DNA of 22,622 nt from JBBILU01 sp037444775 (GTDB taxonomy: Bacteria; Patescibacteriota; Gracilibacteria; BD1-5; UBA6164). The notes beneath the pieces are model-generated. The model saw only the letters and a list, made by a program, of their open reading frames with translations. It had not been told where the DNA came from and made no database searches. The position numbers were made by a program, and so were the translations under genes. Positions 1 through 9,401 of the stretch are shown here, piece by piece. The stretch spans positions 1-22,622 of the forward strand of contig JBBILU010000019.1 of NCBI GenBank assembly GCA_037444775.1. Reading direction: 5' to 3'. Within the stretch, counting starts at the first letter, position 1, and each line of letters begins with the position of its first letter.

Positions 1-1003
1 TATTATCTCAAACTTTTAGATTATTCAATTCTAAATCTTCATGAAATAATCATCAATTATATCAATTTGGAATTCATAACTTTTCACTTCAAGAATCAAC
101 TCATTTAAAGAATTTCTTTAACACTTCCCAAGGACTAAAATCAAACTCTTCTGCCCTTAAAACATTCTCTTTTAATCTTCATTCTGGTAAAAGTCATAAA
201 TCTTCACAAAAATGGATAAATATGATTCTATCAATTATTTTTTGTGTTTTATTTAGTAAAAAATCTAGTTCAGACTTCTTAAATCATGGATTATTTACAA
301 CTATATCTTTAAAAAGTTCTTTTCTAAGATTTGTATATTCTTTATAAAATTGCTTTGTTATTTCCTTTTCTTGTATTCTAGTGAGTGAAAGAAGTGATTT
401 TGTGTTACTTTCAGCTTTTTTACTTATTAAATTATCTTTGTTTAATAAATAATAAAATTTCCTAAAGTTGAAATAATTATCAAGTGGATTTACTAAATCA
501 GATAAAGTAAAACTTTCATAATCATAATAACTATCTATATAAAGTCTTGTTTCATAAAAATTTGAAACAATTATAAAATCAACTTCTTTAAAATAGGGTT
601 TATATTTAAATGCTTGTTGTATTGGTGTAAGATTTCATGCTCTTTGTTGAGGCTTATCAAGAGAAGTTTTAGCATCTTTCAGCTCTATAACTACTTTCAT
701 AATATCTTCTGTATTAGAAAAAAATCCAAGTCATAAATCTGCTTTTTGTCATCACTGCAGTACTTTTGGTTGAAACTTTCTATTATAAAGCTCATTTTGA
801 GTCAATGAATCATATCATAAAATCTTTCAAAAAAAGTCATCTCAAAATGGAGCTTCAAGTTCTTCTTCTTTTTTATTTTGTAAATTTCAAGAAACATATA
901 AATTATTCCAATTTTCTAGTATTTTGATTTTTTCCTCAAAATTTGGAACTTCATAACTTTGTAACTTATCTTTTATAATATTTTTTTTAAATAATTGAGA
1001 CAT
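1..1003 (-). CDS. Type IIG restriction-modification enzyme, N-terminal part (3' end outside window)
   Basis: The first 334 residues are present; the reading frame is still open at base 1, so the methyltransferase and target-recognition parts lie outside. Residues 89-109 carry a PD-(D/E)XK-like nuclease signature: D89 in KADLGLG, then E107 and K109 in VVIELKD. This is followed by a stretch ending VDFIIVSNFYETRLY, as in the N-terminal nuclease domain of Eco57I/PglX-like single-chain enzymes. Further on, IIDRIIFIHFCEDLGLLP and LGIPNGYNGGLFHEDLEL match the linker before the N6-adenine methyltransferase domain in this family. Such proteins cut and methylate DNA with one polypeptide. Several family glycines are UGA. 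The start is the first ATG after the intergenic region; no Shine-Dalgarno is visible. It lies downstream of the glycosyltransferase but beyond a hairpin, so it is probably transcribed separately. A BREX PglX-type methylase without nuclease is the main alternative, made less likely by the D...ExK motif. Confidence 0.85.
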
Positions 1004-1179
1004 TTTTTATTTTTAAATAAATAATCTAAACTAAACTTTTCTAACTCTCACTTCTTCTTCACTCAAACCATACAATTTATAAACCCTTTTTTTAAATTTT
1101 TCTATCAAACTGCTAAGATGGCTTGTAGATTATAATATTTTACAAGTTTAGTTTGAGTTTTTCATTCTATGGTTTAATG

Positions 1180-1216
1180 AAAAGTGGTATTTTCCAAAAT
1201 GGAAACAACCACTTTT
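1180..1216 (-). terminator. Hairpin terminator after the glycosyltransferase
   Basis: A 9-bp stem (1180-1188 with 1208-1216) encloses a second 5-bp stem (1191-1195 with 1201-1205). It starts 9 bases beyond the glycosyltransferase stop codon on the minus strand. The arm facing that strand ends in ACTTTT followed by CATT, so the U-tract is short. Placed between a finished gene and the start of the R-M gene, it most likely ends the dinD-glycosyltransferase transcript. Confidence 0.6.
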
Positions 1217-1224
1217 TCTTCTAA

Positions 1225-2169
1225 CTATTCTCCATAAAATCTTTTTTTGCTTAAATACAAATCATCTTCTATTAGTTTCCTATTTTTGGCTATCAAATCT
1301 CAAATAATTCAAAGTGCAAAAAATTGAAAAGCAAGAATTATAAAAACTCAAGACAAAACAAGTGATTGAGTTTTTCATGTATTTCAAGCAAAAGTAAAAT
1401 AATAATAAAGAAATCTTACAATTCAAATACTTCAAAAAATCAAAAATATTGTTCAAAGAGAAAAAAATATTTTTAAAGGATTATACATAGCATAAACTCT
1501 CAAAATTATTTGAGCAGTTTTAGAAATATGATCAAAAATATTTTTAAAAAGTCTTGAAGGTCTTGTTGGCTTATTTGTCGTGATTTTTATTGAATCAACT
1601 TTTAATCATTTACTTCAAGCTTGAATCAAAGTATCAACTGCATAAGAAAAACTAGAAGTCACATTTAACTTCAATAAACTTTCTCTTGAATAAGCTCTAA
1701 ATCAGCTTACACTATCAGGAACTTCTGTTCAAGATAAAAATCTAACAACGAAACTTCAAAACCATTGAAAAAACTTTTTTATTAAGCCAAAATGTGCTAC
1801 TTTTGATGTTTGCCTATCTCACATTACAATGTCAGCTTTTTTTTCTAAAATTGGTTTTATAAGATCAGAAATATAAAAACTTGGATATTGATTATCTCAA
1901 TCTGTGTTTACCAAAATATCGCATTTGTTAAGCAAAGCATTATCTACTCAAGTTTTAAAAGCTTCTCAAAGTCATTTATTTTTTTTGTGTTTCAAAATAT
2001 AATTCACGGGGAAACTTTCAGCAATTTCAATGGTTTTATCACTAGATCAATCATCTATAATCTGAGTTTCAATAATATTTATTCACTCTATTTTTTTAGG
2101 AATGCTTTCTAAAACAGAAAGTAAAGTTTGCTCTTCGTTAAAGCAAGGAATTTGGATTATTAGTTTCAT
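1225..2169 (-). CDS. Family 2 glycosyltransferase with two C-terminal membrane helices (dolichol-phosphate mannosyltransferase type)
   Basis: The 314-residue protein begins MKLIIQIPCFNEEQTL, the classic GT-A start, followed by IIDDGSSDKT (nucleotide-binding DDGS/SD) and, around residues 90-95, VNTDGDNQYP, the DxD-like metal site. VMGDRQ and DSVSGFRAYS follow in the usual order for DPM1-type enzymes. Two hydrophobic segments (about residues 235-260 and 275-300) anchor the C terminus. Such enzymes move a sugar from a nucleotide donor to a polyprenyl phosphate carrier or glycolipid on the inner face of the membrane. Many of the diagnostic glycines (DDGSS, DGDNQ, SGFRA) are UGA. The start ATG overlaps the end of dinD by 10 bases, implying translational coupling. 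The exact acceptor cannot be told from sequence. Confidence 0.9.
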
Positions 2170-3011
2170 TTGGTTTTGTTAGTGTGTAAATTTTTTGTTT
2201 TTTCTTTTTCTTTAAATTCTCTTCTTTTTTCAACTTTTTTCAAATCCTCTTGAGCTTTTAAACTTTCTGGAATTATTCATCTTGAAATCATAGTTTTTCT
2301 AGTTTCTTTTGCATTTGAAACTAATTCTTGCTCTAATTTTTGTCTTCAAATTAAATTATTTTCTTTTATGTTGTGGTCTGTCATTGCATAAATAAAATCT
2401 TTTGCTTTTAGCTCAACTTCGCTATCAAAATCAGCTAAAGCTCTTTTCTCAGGAATTCATCTTCTTGCTTTTAAAGCCTTTACTGACATATTATAAAGAG
2501 TTTCTATCTTTTTGTTTTTGAAACTTGCAAATTCTACAGGTTTTGTTATTCATCTTTGATAAACTGTTTTTTCAATTTTTTCTTCTGAAATTTTTAGTTT
2601 TTCTCTAGCTTCAAGTCTTTTATTTTCTTCTAAAATCTTTTCTGCTATTTCTTGTTTCCTTGTTTGACTAGAAAAATAAGTTTGAGCTAAAGAAATTTCC
2701 TTTTTCCTTGGATCTCAATTTTGAGCTATTAAATAACAAGCATAACGAGATAATAAGAAATCTTCTATTTTTCTTTGTCATCACTTTCATAAAATTATCA
2801 TTTTGTCCCCTCTGACAAAATGATCTATTACTTTAGCAAAGCTATTTTTACAAGATTCTCTTGCTTTTTCAATAACTCATTCAAATTTTCTCCAATCTTT
2901 GTATCAAAGATTTATCATCAAATCTCTTGCAGACCAAAACTCAAATCAAGTTTCATCTGTTATTTTTATATCTTCAAAAGATTTCTGAACTTGTGTTGTT
3001 AAATCTAACAT
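2160..3011 (-). CDS. dinD: DNA damage-inducible protein D
   Basis: The 283-residue protein matches DinD along its whole length: FEFWSARDLM, GYKDWRKFEGVIEKA, DHFVRGDKM, LSRYACYLIAQNGDPRKK and LAQTYFSSQTRKQE are all close to the Escherichia coli protein, and the length is normal for the family (about 275-285). DinD in E. coli is induced in the SOS response and interferes with RecA filament function; it has a BRO-N-like N-terminal domain. The C-terminal third here is highly charged and predicted helical. CGT is used for the conserved Arg of LSRYACYL, so CGT remains arginine. It sits 17 bases after the envelope protein and overlaps the glycosyltransferase by 10 bases, so all three are probably one transcript. 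I saw no obvious LexA box before the operon. Confidence 0.92.
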
Positions 3012-3028
3012 AAAATTATTTTTAAATT

Positions 3029-5365
3029 TTAAATTAATCTTTTTTTAATAAGTAAAATAAATCAAAGTCAGAAAGTTATTATTAAAAGCATAATCTGAGA
3101 AATAAATATTTTTAAGTTAAATCCTAAGTTTTTGACTTCCTCTATTTTTGGAACAAATTTTTGAACTTTTAAACTTGTAACTTTTTGTTTATTTTTTTCT
3201 TTTGGTAAATAATATGTTGCCATTTTTGCTAAATATGGAGCATCAAACTTTATATTTCTTGATGATTTTTGTGCTAAAATTAATCCAGATTTTGAAAAAA
3301 CTGTTGCTAAAACTTTGTAGTTTCAAACTTGCAGATTATTTATTTTTAATTCATATTCTCAAATATTATTTGTAAAAGTTTGAAATTTCTGCTTTCAAAT
3401 ATTAAAAACTATTTTGGAATTAGCAAAAGTTTTTCAATAAATTTTGAAATTCTTTTTTTGTTTACTCGTTCTCAAAGAAATTCATTTTGCTAAAATTTTT
3501 TCTTTAGCTTTTTTAGTGAGTCAAGGTTGTGAATAAGCCAACATATTTTCAACATAATCTTTCTCAAAAACAATTTCTCTTGAGTTTTTTTCTCAAATCA
3601 AGTTTCATAAATCATCAAAAATTTTTAATACAACTTTGTAATTTCAAGCTTTTAAAGAATTTATTTTTAGTTCATATTCTCATAATTCATTACTTTTAGT
3701 CTCAAAAATATTTTCTCAAAGAGTAAAAACAAGCTTTGAATTAGGAAAAGTTTTTCAATAAATTTTGAAATTCTTTTTTTGTTTGCTAGTTCTCAAAGAA
3801 ACTCATTTTGCTAAATTCTTTGCTATTTCATCTCCTTTAATGATGGTAGAATGAGTTTTTTTACTTCTCCAAACTAAATCTTTAGCAAAATTTTTTTTCA
3901 AGCTTTTCTGAAATTTTGCAAATTCTTTATTTATACTTTTATCAAAATTAGAAAATTCTTTATCAAAAAATTTAAACAAATTTTTTATTTCTTTTTCTTC
4001 TTCTTTTTTGGCTTTCGAATCGTTTATTTTTATTTTGTAAACAAAATATTTTCTATTTCATAAATTATCTATGATTCTTAATTTCAGCTCATATTCTCAA
4101 ATTTTATATTTCATAGATTTTGGATTTTTTCAAGAAAAAGTCTCTCAATTTCCAAAATCCCAAAAAAAATCTATTCATTCAAGTTCTTTTTTACTAAATT
4201 CTCAACTTGTAAAATTAAGTGAACAAAAATCTGAACTAGTATTACAAATTATTTCATTTTTTGAATTATCAAAAATTTTATTTTCAGATAAATTTCCTTG
4301 CAAAAATATAGAAACTTTCTCAAAAATATTAAATTCTGAATAAGTTGAACTACTTGAAATAGATGATGAATTTAATGATGAACTTGAACTTGATGAAGAA
4401 ACATTTTTTGTAATTTTCAGAATTTTTTCTCTGAAATTATAATTTTCATCATAAACTTTTATTTTAATAATATTTTCTCCAATTCACAAAGAAACCGTAT
4501 TTGGATTACACTTTTTACTTTCTGTTTCTAAAATTCAATTTATTTCACAAAAAAGTTTTGAAGATAAAGTTGTTCCAGAAGAAGATAAAATATTTAAATT
4601 TATTTTACAATCATCATAAAGATTATCACAAGAATATAAACTTTCTCAAGTTTTAATAATATAGCTTGGTTGTTGAAAAACTACATTAAAATCTGGAATT
4701 TCAGAACTTTCTTTCCGTTCAATTTCTGTTACATTTTGATAATCTCAAATTCTAGCTTCTCCTGAGTAATAAGAGGAAATTGAAGATTCATTTGAATAAT
4801 ATAAATTTTTTAAGATATTTTGTAATTCTTCTTGTTTCTGTTTTTCTATAATTTGTAAAGCATTTTTATGTTCTAAATCCAGAAATTTTAATAATTTAGA
4901 CCTTTCTTCATCTGTTAAAGCATTTTTAGAAATTGCTATATTTTTTTCTGTATAAATAGAATTATTTGATTTATCTAGAATTTTGAAATTAACTTTGTTT
5001 ATATTTCAAGAAAAAGTCAAAGTATTTGGATTACAATTAATAATTTTGGAATAGTTTTCTTCTAAAACAAAATTAGAATCCAAATCAAGATTTGAAAAAA
5101 TACTTATTTCACAAATAAATTTTGAACTTGAAAGAGTTTTCCTTGATTCATCAGTTAAATTAAAATTTATTTTGCAATTTCATTTTGAATTATCACAATA
5201 ATAAACTTCGGTGTTTTCTTGTTTGTTTAGCAAATAACTAGGAACTTGAAATTCTATATTAAAGCTTGGAGAACTTTCGTTACTTTTGAAAAAATTATTA
5301 AAAGCTGAACAAAAAGAAATATTCAGGAAAATTATAAGCAGAAAATAAAAAAATTTTTTTAACAT
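3029..5365 (-). CDS. Envelope protein with signal peptide, Ser-rich linker, PKD-like domain, tandem repeats and C-terminal membrane helix
   Basis: The 778 residues start with MLKKFFYFLLIIFLNISF, a signal peptide. Two related segments of about 110-120 residues follow, each with an F-N-(I/V)-x-x-F-Q-x-P-S-Y start, paired cysteines (SxxFxCEI) and a CNPNT motif. A serine-rich linker lies at about 4338-4400, then a PKD-like domain (DFFWDFGNGETFSG, IGEYELKLRI). Next are two near-identical segments starting G(V/I)SLRTSKQKKNFKIYGKTF, and finally one hydrophobic helix (about 755-775) with KKRLI at the end. This layout fits a protein exported and anchored by its C terminus, with rigid extracellular domains; the function is unknown. 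One of only two CGG codons in the window is at 4715-4717. First gene of the dinD operon, read from the promoter at 5398-5426. Confidence 0.8.
3417..3494. repeat. Internal 78-bp direct repeat, copy 1
   Basis: This copy matches 3738-3815 at 74 of 78 bases by direct comparison, in the same frame and orientation inside the PKD-domain protein. It encodes the conserved part of the second SLRTSKQKKNFKIYGKTF segment. Three of the four differences fall in the codons around the SLRTS stretch, so the duplication is recent or under strong selection. Confidence 0.9.
3738..3815. repeat. Internal 78-bp direct repeat, copy 2
   Basis: Partner of 3417-3494; the two copies are offset by 321 bases (107 codons), the period of the duplicated domain in the encoded protein. 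Being in frame, recombination between the copies would remove or add exactly one 107-residue unit. Confidence 0.9.
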
Positions 5366-5397
5366 TTTTTACTAAATATAAAAAATATATTTTGAAA

Positions 5398-5426
5398 TTA
5401 TTATGATTATTTAGAGAAAATGTCAA
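5398..5426 (-). promoter_or_regulatory. Promoter of the envelope protein-dinD-glycosyltransferase operon
   Basis: On the minus strand a perfect -35 TTGACA (5421-5426) is followed after 17 bases by TAATAA (5398-5403). The -10 lies 32 bases before the ATG at 5365, the same spacing seen at other promoters in this window. Confidence 0.65.
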
Positions 5427-5495
5427 ATTTTTTTTGCAAAAACTGTAGAAATATGCTAAAGTTTAAAAATAGAATTTATAAATAATTAAATAGTT

Positions 5496-8339
5496 ATGAG
5501 TGATTTAAATATTACAAAAACAAATGTAAATAAAAAAGAAGAAAACAAAGTAGAAAAGTATATAGCAAGAGTAAATAATAATATTTTTGCAATTATTAAC
5601 TGAACAGAATACAAAACTTTTCAATGACACGAAAAAAGTCCAGAAATATTTAATAAATTAAACACTAACTTCAAAAAATTACTTGAATCTTTTTTAAAAG
5701 ATCCAAATTTTTCACATTTATTTCCAGAATTTTTTAATGATAATTGAGAAATTAATAAAAAATTTACAAAAAAGTTTGATAGGTATTTCCCTATTTATAA
5801 AGATTTTTTAATTGAAAAAATTAAACAAAACCCTTGAGAAGAAAAAAAGATTATTATAGATTTTGTAAAAACTCTATTTATTTTTGAAGAAAATTTAGAA
5901 GTAGAAAAGTTTTGAAAGTTTTTTTTAAATAATACAAGTGAACAAATAAACGAATTATTTCAAGAAAGTAAAAAACTTTTTTCTAGTTTTACAAAAGTAG
6001 AATATGAAAATTTAGAAAATTCTGAACATAATTTTGATAAAGAAAATAAAAATGCCTGACTTATGATGATAAAAAATCATTTATCTGACTGAATTGATGA
6101 AAATGGAAAGTTTAACAAACTCAATATACAAGACTCTATACATTCACATTTTGAGAAAACAGCTGAAAAGTTTATAGAAACTTTTGATCATTGGTATAGA
6201 TCCACAAACCTTGATAAAGAATTTTTATTTATTCTAAAAAATTCTTTAAATAATTTAGAAAAAGATTTTCAAACACTAAAAGATTCTTGATATTGAGATT
6301 TATGTAAGAAAGATTTTATTTGATATTTATCAGACAAATTAGATAAATCAAAATATGATAAGAATTTCATAGATTTAATAACAAAGTTAATAAATTCTAA
6401 GTCTGATAATCTTTCTGAAAAAGTAGAAGAAATTATAGAAATTTTATCAAATAATAGGAATAAATACTTAAAAAATTATATAAGAAAATATAGAAGCCTA
6501 GAAAATAAAAGTTTAGAAACTGTTAGTTTAGATGATTGGTATGAAGGAGCTTGATTTGAAAGAAGATCTAAGTTTTTTGGAGATGTTTTTGTTGAAGATG
6601 AAAATTGAAATATGAAATTTATTGATAGATATTTAGGTTTTCTTTGAATAAAACCAAACAATGAGTGATATTTTGATATAAATAATTTACTTTATGGATG
6701 AGACCAAAGAAAGAAATTTGAAAAATATTTAATGTTAGAAAAAAATTTTTGAAGACAAAAAAAATCTTTGAGATGAGAAACAGATGATGAAAAGTTTAGA
6801 TTTTATATAGAAGATACAATAGAACAATTTAAAGATATTTTAAGAAGATTTCAAAATAAAAGTTATAATAATAAACAAGAAGAAGTTCTAACTTTCATTG
6901 AGGAAGAAAAAAATAGTGTAGATTTACTTGTATGATTTTGGTGGGAAAGTTTAGAAAATGAAGAGAAAGAAAAAACATTTAATAAAAATAGAGATGAAAA
7001 AATGGGAGAAAAATATCCTTCTCACGGAATAAAAGAATGAATTATTACTAGATTAAATACTAAATGATTATTAGATAATGAATGAGCACAAATTCTTTTA
7101 GCTAAAGAATGAGAAAAACCTACAAATTCTAGTGTTTGGAATAAAACAGCCGTTTTATATAATTTTTTCCATTGATATAAAGAATGATATATAAATTTAA
7201 GTGATTTTGAAATATGAAGTAAAAAAATGAAGGATATTATAGATTTGTATATTCCAGCTAGAACAAATAATAGTGATACAATTTCAATAAAAAGTATAAA
7301 TGACTTCTTAGAATTAGGATTAGATACTTGTTCTTCGCTTTTAGAATGAAAAACAATTAAACAATCTAATTATATTGACATAATTAATAGACTTTGATTT
7401 GATATAAAAAATAAAAAACAAATTCAAAACTTAAAAGAATTTTTGAAATATTTGAAGTTTCTTATTCCAAGTTTAGAATGAATGATGAATGATGCTGAAA
7501 AAGATAAAAAAGATTTAAAAGAAATAAAAGATCTTTTTCCTGAAAGTAAAAAAGATTTAGCTGACAGATTTATTATTTGACCTGATAAAGAGGCTGATAG
7601 ATGATTTATAAAACTTGTTTCTAAATATAACTGAGATGCAAGAAGTATGTGAGACTTAACAAGATGAATGATAATTTCTGATAATGTTATAAATATAACA
7701 AATGATATTTGAGAATTCATAGAAGTGATAAAATATCATCCTAGTGTAGAACAAATAAATATTTCTGAAAGTACTTGAAATTTTACAGAAAAAGCTCCAA
7801 AAGCAAGTTGATATAGAGATGTGGTTCTGGAAGTAAAAATGAAATCATGAAACAAGGTTGAAATACAATTTCATTACAAAGAATATTTGAAATTCAAAAA
7901 GAATTGATATATTCTTTGAAAAGATTTTTTGAAAAAAGAATTTATAAACAATCCTAAAAAATTTATTAAATTTACTGATTTTGAAGTAAATAAAATTCTT
8001 GATGAAGCTCAAAGAAATTATAAATGAATAAAGTTACCTGAAAATTTTTGAATTTTATGCGAAAATCCAAATCATTTTAATGATAAAGTTAATTGGGAAA
8101 AAGTTCATAAATCTTGAAATTTAGAAGATAATTCTAATAATAACAAATTATCTTCAGATACTTTATATAATTTAGCTAGAGCAATGGAAAAAGATGAAGA
8201 TCCTAAAGTTAAAGTTTTAGTAGCAAAATTAAGAAAAATAGAATCTATTTGATATGATATAGCTTGAGGAAAAACTTTGGCTAATGAATTGAGAGAAAGC
8301 TGGGAAACGGAGAAAAACCAAAAAAAGACTAATTCTTAG
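5496..8339 (+). CDS. Large unrecognised protein with C-terminal RelA/SpoT-like nucleotidyltransferase domain
   Basis: Read with UGA = Gly this is one 947-residue frame; the standard code leaves only fragments. Residues 1 to about 690 match no family I know; they are charged, predicted helical, and have no signal peptide or membrane helix, so the protein is probably cytoplasmic. Residues about 690-830 resemble the synthetase fold of (p)ppGpp enzymes: DLTRGMII (D720, the position of the metal-binding Asp in Rel), GYRDVVLEV (G772-Y773, the G-loop with the stacking Tyr) and VEIQFH (E789, the position of the catalytic Glu). The His of the usual GYxSLH is replaced by Val. The C-terminal tail (about 850-947) is again charged. 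It stands alone in orientation, between a divergent envelope operon and a convergent broken ORF. It could make or transfer a nucleotide-type signal, act as a toxin-like pyrophosphotransferase, or be catalytically dead; the sequence cannot decide. Confidence 0.75.
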
Positions 8340-8352
8340 TCTTTTTTTGGTT
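8316..8352. terminator. 17-bp bidirectional hairpin terminator between convergent genes
   Basis: A perfect 17-bp stem (8316-8332 with 8336-8352) with a 3-base loop TTC. Each arm has a run of seven A or T, so it can end transcription from either side. The TAG of the 947-residue gene (8337-8339) and the TAA of the small minus-strand ORF (8336-8338) both lie in the same arm. Confidence 0.85.
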
Positions 8353-8554
8353 CAATTTTGTCTTTTAATTGTTCCATTAGTTCTTTATTCATTTCAATAA
8401 AATCTTTAATTTTACCTTGATTTCAAAATATATTTAGATGAATAGCTGATTTTTACATTACTTCAACAACTTCTTTATCGACTTCTCCATTATCAAAGGC
8501 CTTTCCCCAAGTTCCATAATAAACTGTTAAAAAGTCATTTATATCAAATACCAT
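8336..8554 (-). pseudogene. Small ORF interrupted by an in-frame TAA
   Basis: From an ATG at 8552-8554 the frame reads 33 codons (MVFDINDFLTVYYGTWGKAF...) to TAA at 8453-8455, then stays open for another 38 codons (KSAIHLNIFG..., ending KIEPKKD) to TAA at 8336-8338. The uninterrupted frame on both sides of the stop suggests one 72-residue protein broken by a nonsense change; I do not recognise the family. Unlike most neighbours it uses GGA and GGT for most glycines and UGA only once. It could also be two independent tiny ORFs, or the stop could be a sequencing error. It runs tail to tail into the Rel-like protein. Confidence 0.4.
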
Positions 8555-8576
8555 TAAGGCTTAACTTAATGGTATT
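8547..8576. repeat. 12-bp inverted repeat covering the start codon of the small ORF
   Basis: Arms 8547-8558 and 8565-8576 pair perfectly around a 6-base loop (GCTTAA). The ATG of the small minus-strand ORF lies within one arm, so folding of the mRNA would hide the start codon. No T-run follows, so it is not a typical terminator. It could also be a protein-binding palindrome. Confidence 0.7.
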
Positions 8577-8624
8577 GTGGTATTGCCCTTTATATAGGAA
8601 AATTATTTAACAATAAATAATAAA

Positions 8625-9305
8625 TTAATATTTTTCAAAAAATATTTTTTCATCAGAAATTCAATTATTTTTTAGGATTTCAACGGAGGAGCTTATCATA
8701 TTTGGCATTCAACAAACATAAAATTCACTGAATTCTGAAATATTTTCTGAAGTTAAGAAATCTGTAACATAACCTTTATTTAATCAAATCTTTTCTTCCC
8801 TACTAATAAAAATTTCATAAGAAAAATTTGGGGAATCTTCTTTTAATATTTCAAATTTATCAACATAAAATAAATCTGAAATATTTCTAACTCAAAATAC
8901 TAGCTTGTACTTAGCACTAGTATTTTTTAATCAAAAAATTATTTGATTATAAAGAGGGACAAGACCTGTTCAGGTTCACAAAAATAATTTATTTTCATTA
9001 TTTTCTTTTAAAACAAAATGTCAACTAGGTCAAACTCACTTCAAAACTTCTCAAATTTCTCTTTCACAGATATATTTACTACCTCATCTTCACCCCTGTT
9101 CTAATTCCCATTTTTTTATAAGCAAAATTATTTTATTTCAAATAGATTCTAAAATGGAATAAGCTCTTCAACCAATTATCGGCAAGATAAAAGTAATAAA
9201 TTGTCATGGTTTCATAACAATTTCTTCATTTGTTTCAAGATGAAGTTCATAAACATCATTTGTTAAATTAATTTTTTTTGTAAGTTTAAATTCTTTAAAA
9301 GCCAT
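8625..9305 (-). CDS. FNR-type flavin reductase (ferredoxin/flavodoxin-NAD(P)H reductase family)
   Basis: The 226-residue protein follows the two-domain FNR plan. The N-terminal barrel has MKPGQFITF and RAYSI (the RxYS flavin-binding motif), then GGRGGSKYI and GPSGHF. The C-terminal Rossmann part has GTGTGLVPL (pyridine-nucleotide binding), VFGVRN, VCGMPNM and a terminal FEKY. It should bind FAD or FMN and pass electrons between NAD(P)H and a small carrier or soluble acceptor; the partner is not in the window. Many of the motif glycines are UGA, with GGT at others. It lies downstream of ribH in the same direction, a fitting neighbour for a flavin biosynthesis gene, but two hairpins separate them. 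Starting at the ATG at 9303-9305 gives normal length. There is no cysteine cluster, so it is not a PyrK-type subunit. Confidence 0.85.
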
Positions 9306-9335
9306 TTTATATAAATAATTTTATAAAATTAAAAA

Positions 9336-9356
9336 ATATGTTTCAGAGAAACATAT
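9336..9356 (-). terminator. Hairpin with U-tract just before the flavin reductase gene
   Basis: A 9-bp perfect stem (9336-9344 with 9348-9356), loop of three, followed on the minus strand by six T. It sits 30 bases before the reductase ATG, an unusual place for a terminator; it may act as an attenuator or back up the hairpin at 9361-9401. Confidence 0.6.
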
Positions 9357-9360
9357 CTAC

Positions 9361-9401
9361 AAAATTGTAGAGACCTTTCTATGAAAGATCTTTACAATTT
9401 T
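9361..9401 (-). terminator. Hairpin terminator of ribH
   Basis: The outer stem is 9 bp (9361-9369 with 9393-9401) and an inner stem pairs GACCTTTC with GAAAGATC, with one mismatch. It starts at the ribH stop codon (9400-9402) and presents CAATTTTG on the minus strand. Confidence 0.65.

Noticed and set aside
1129..1134. TATAAT on the minus strand upstream of the R-M gene
   Set aside because: No acceptable -35 lies 16-18 bases upstream and it is 125 bases from the start codon; consensus -10 boxes are common by chance in such AT-rich DNA.
1888..2112. A 74-residue plus-strand ORF opposite the glycosyltransferase
   Set aside because: Antisense to conserved GT2 motifs; low-complexity F/I/S composition.
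4071..4343. A 90-residue plus-strand ORF opposite the PKD-domain protein
   Set aside because: It lies within the continuous minus-strand frame that has a signal peptide and domain repeats.
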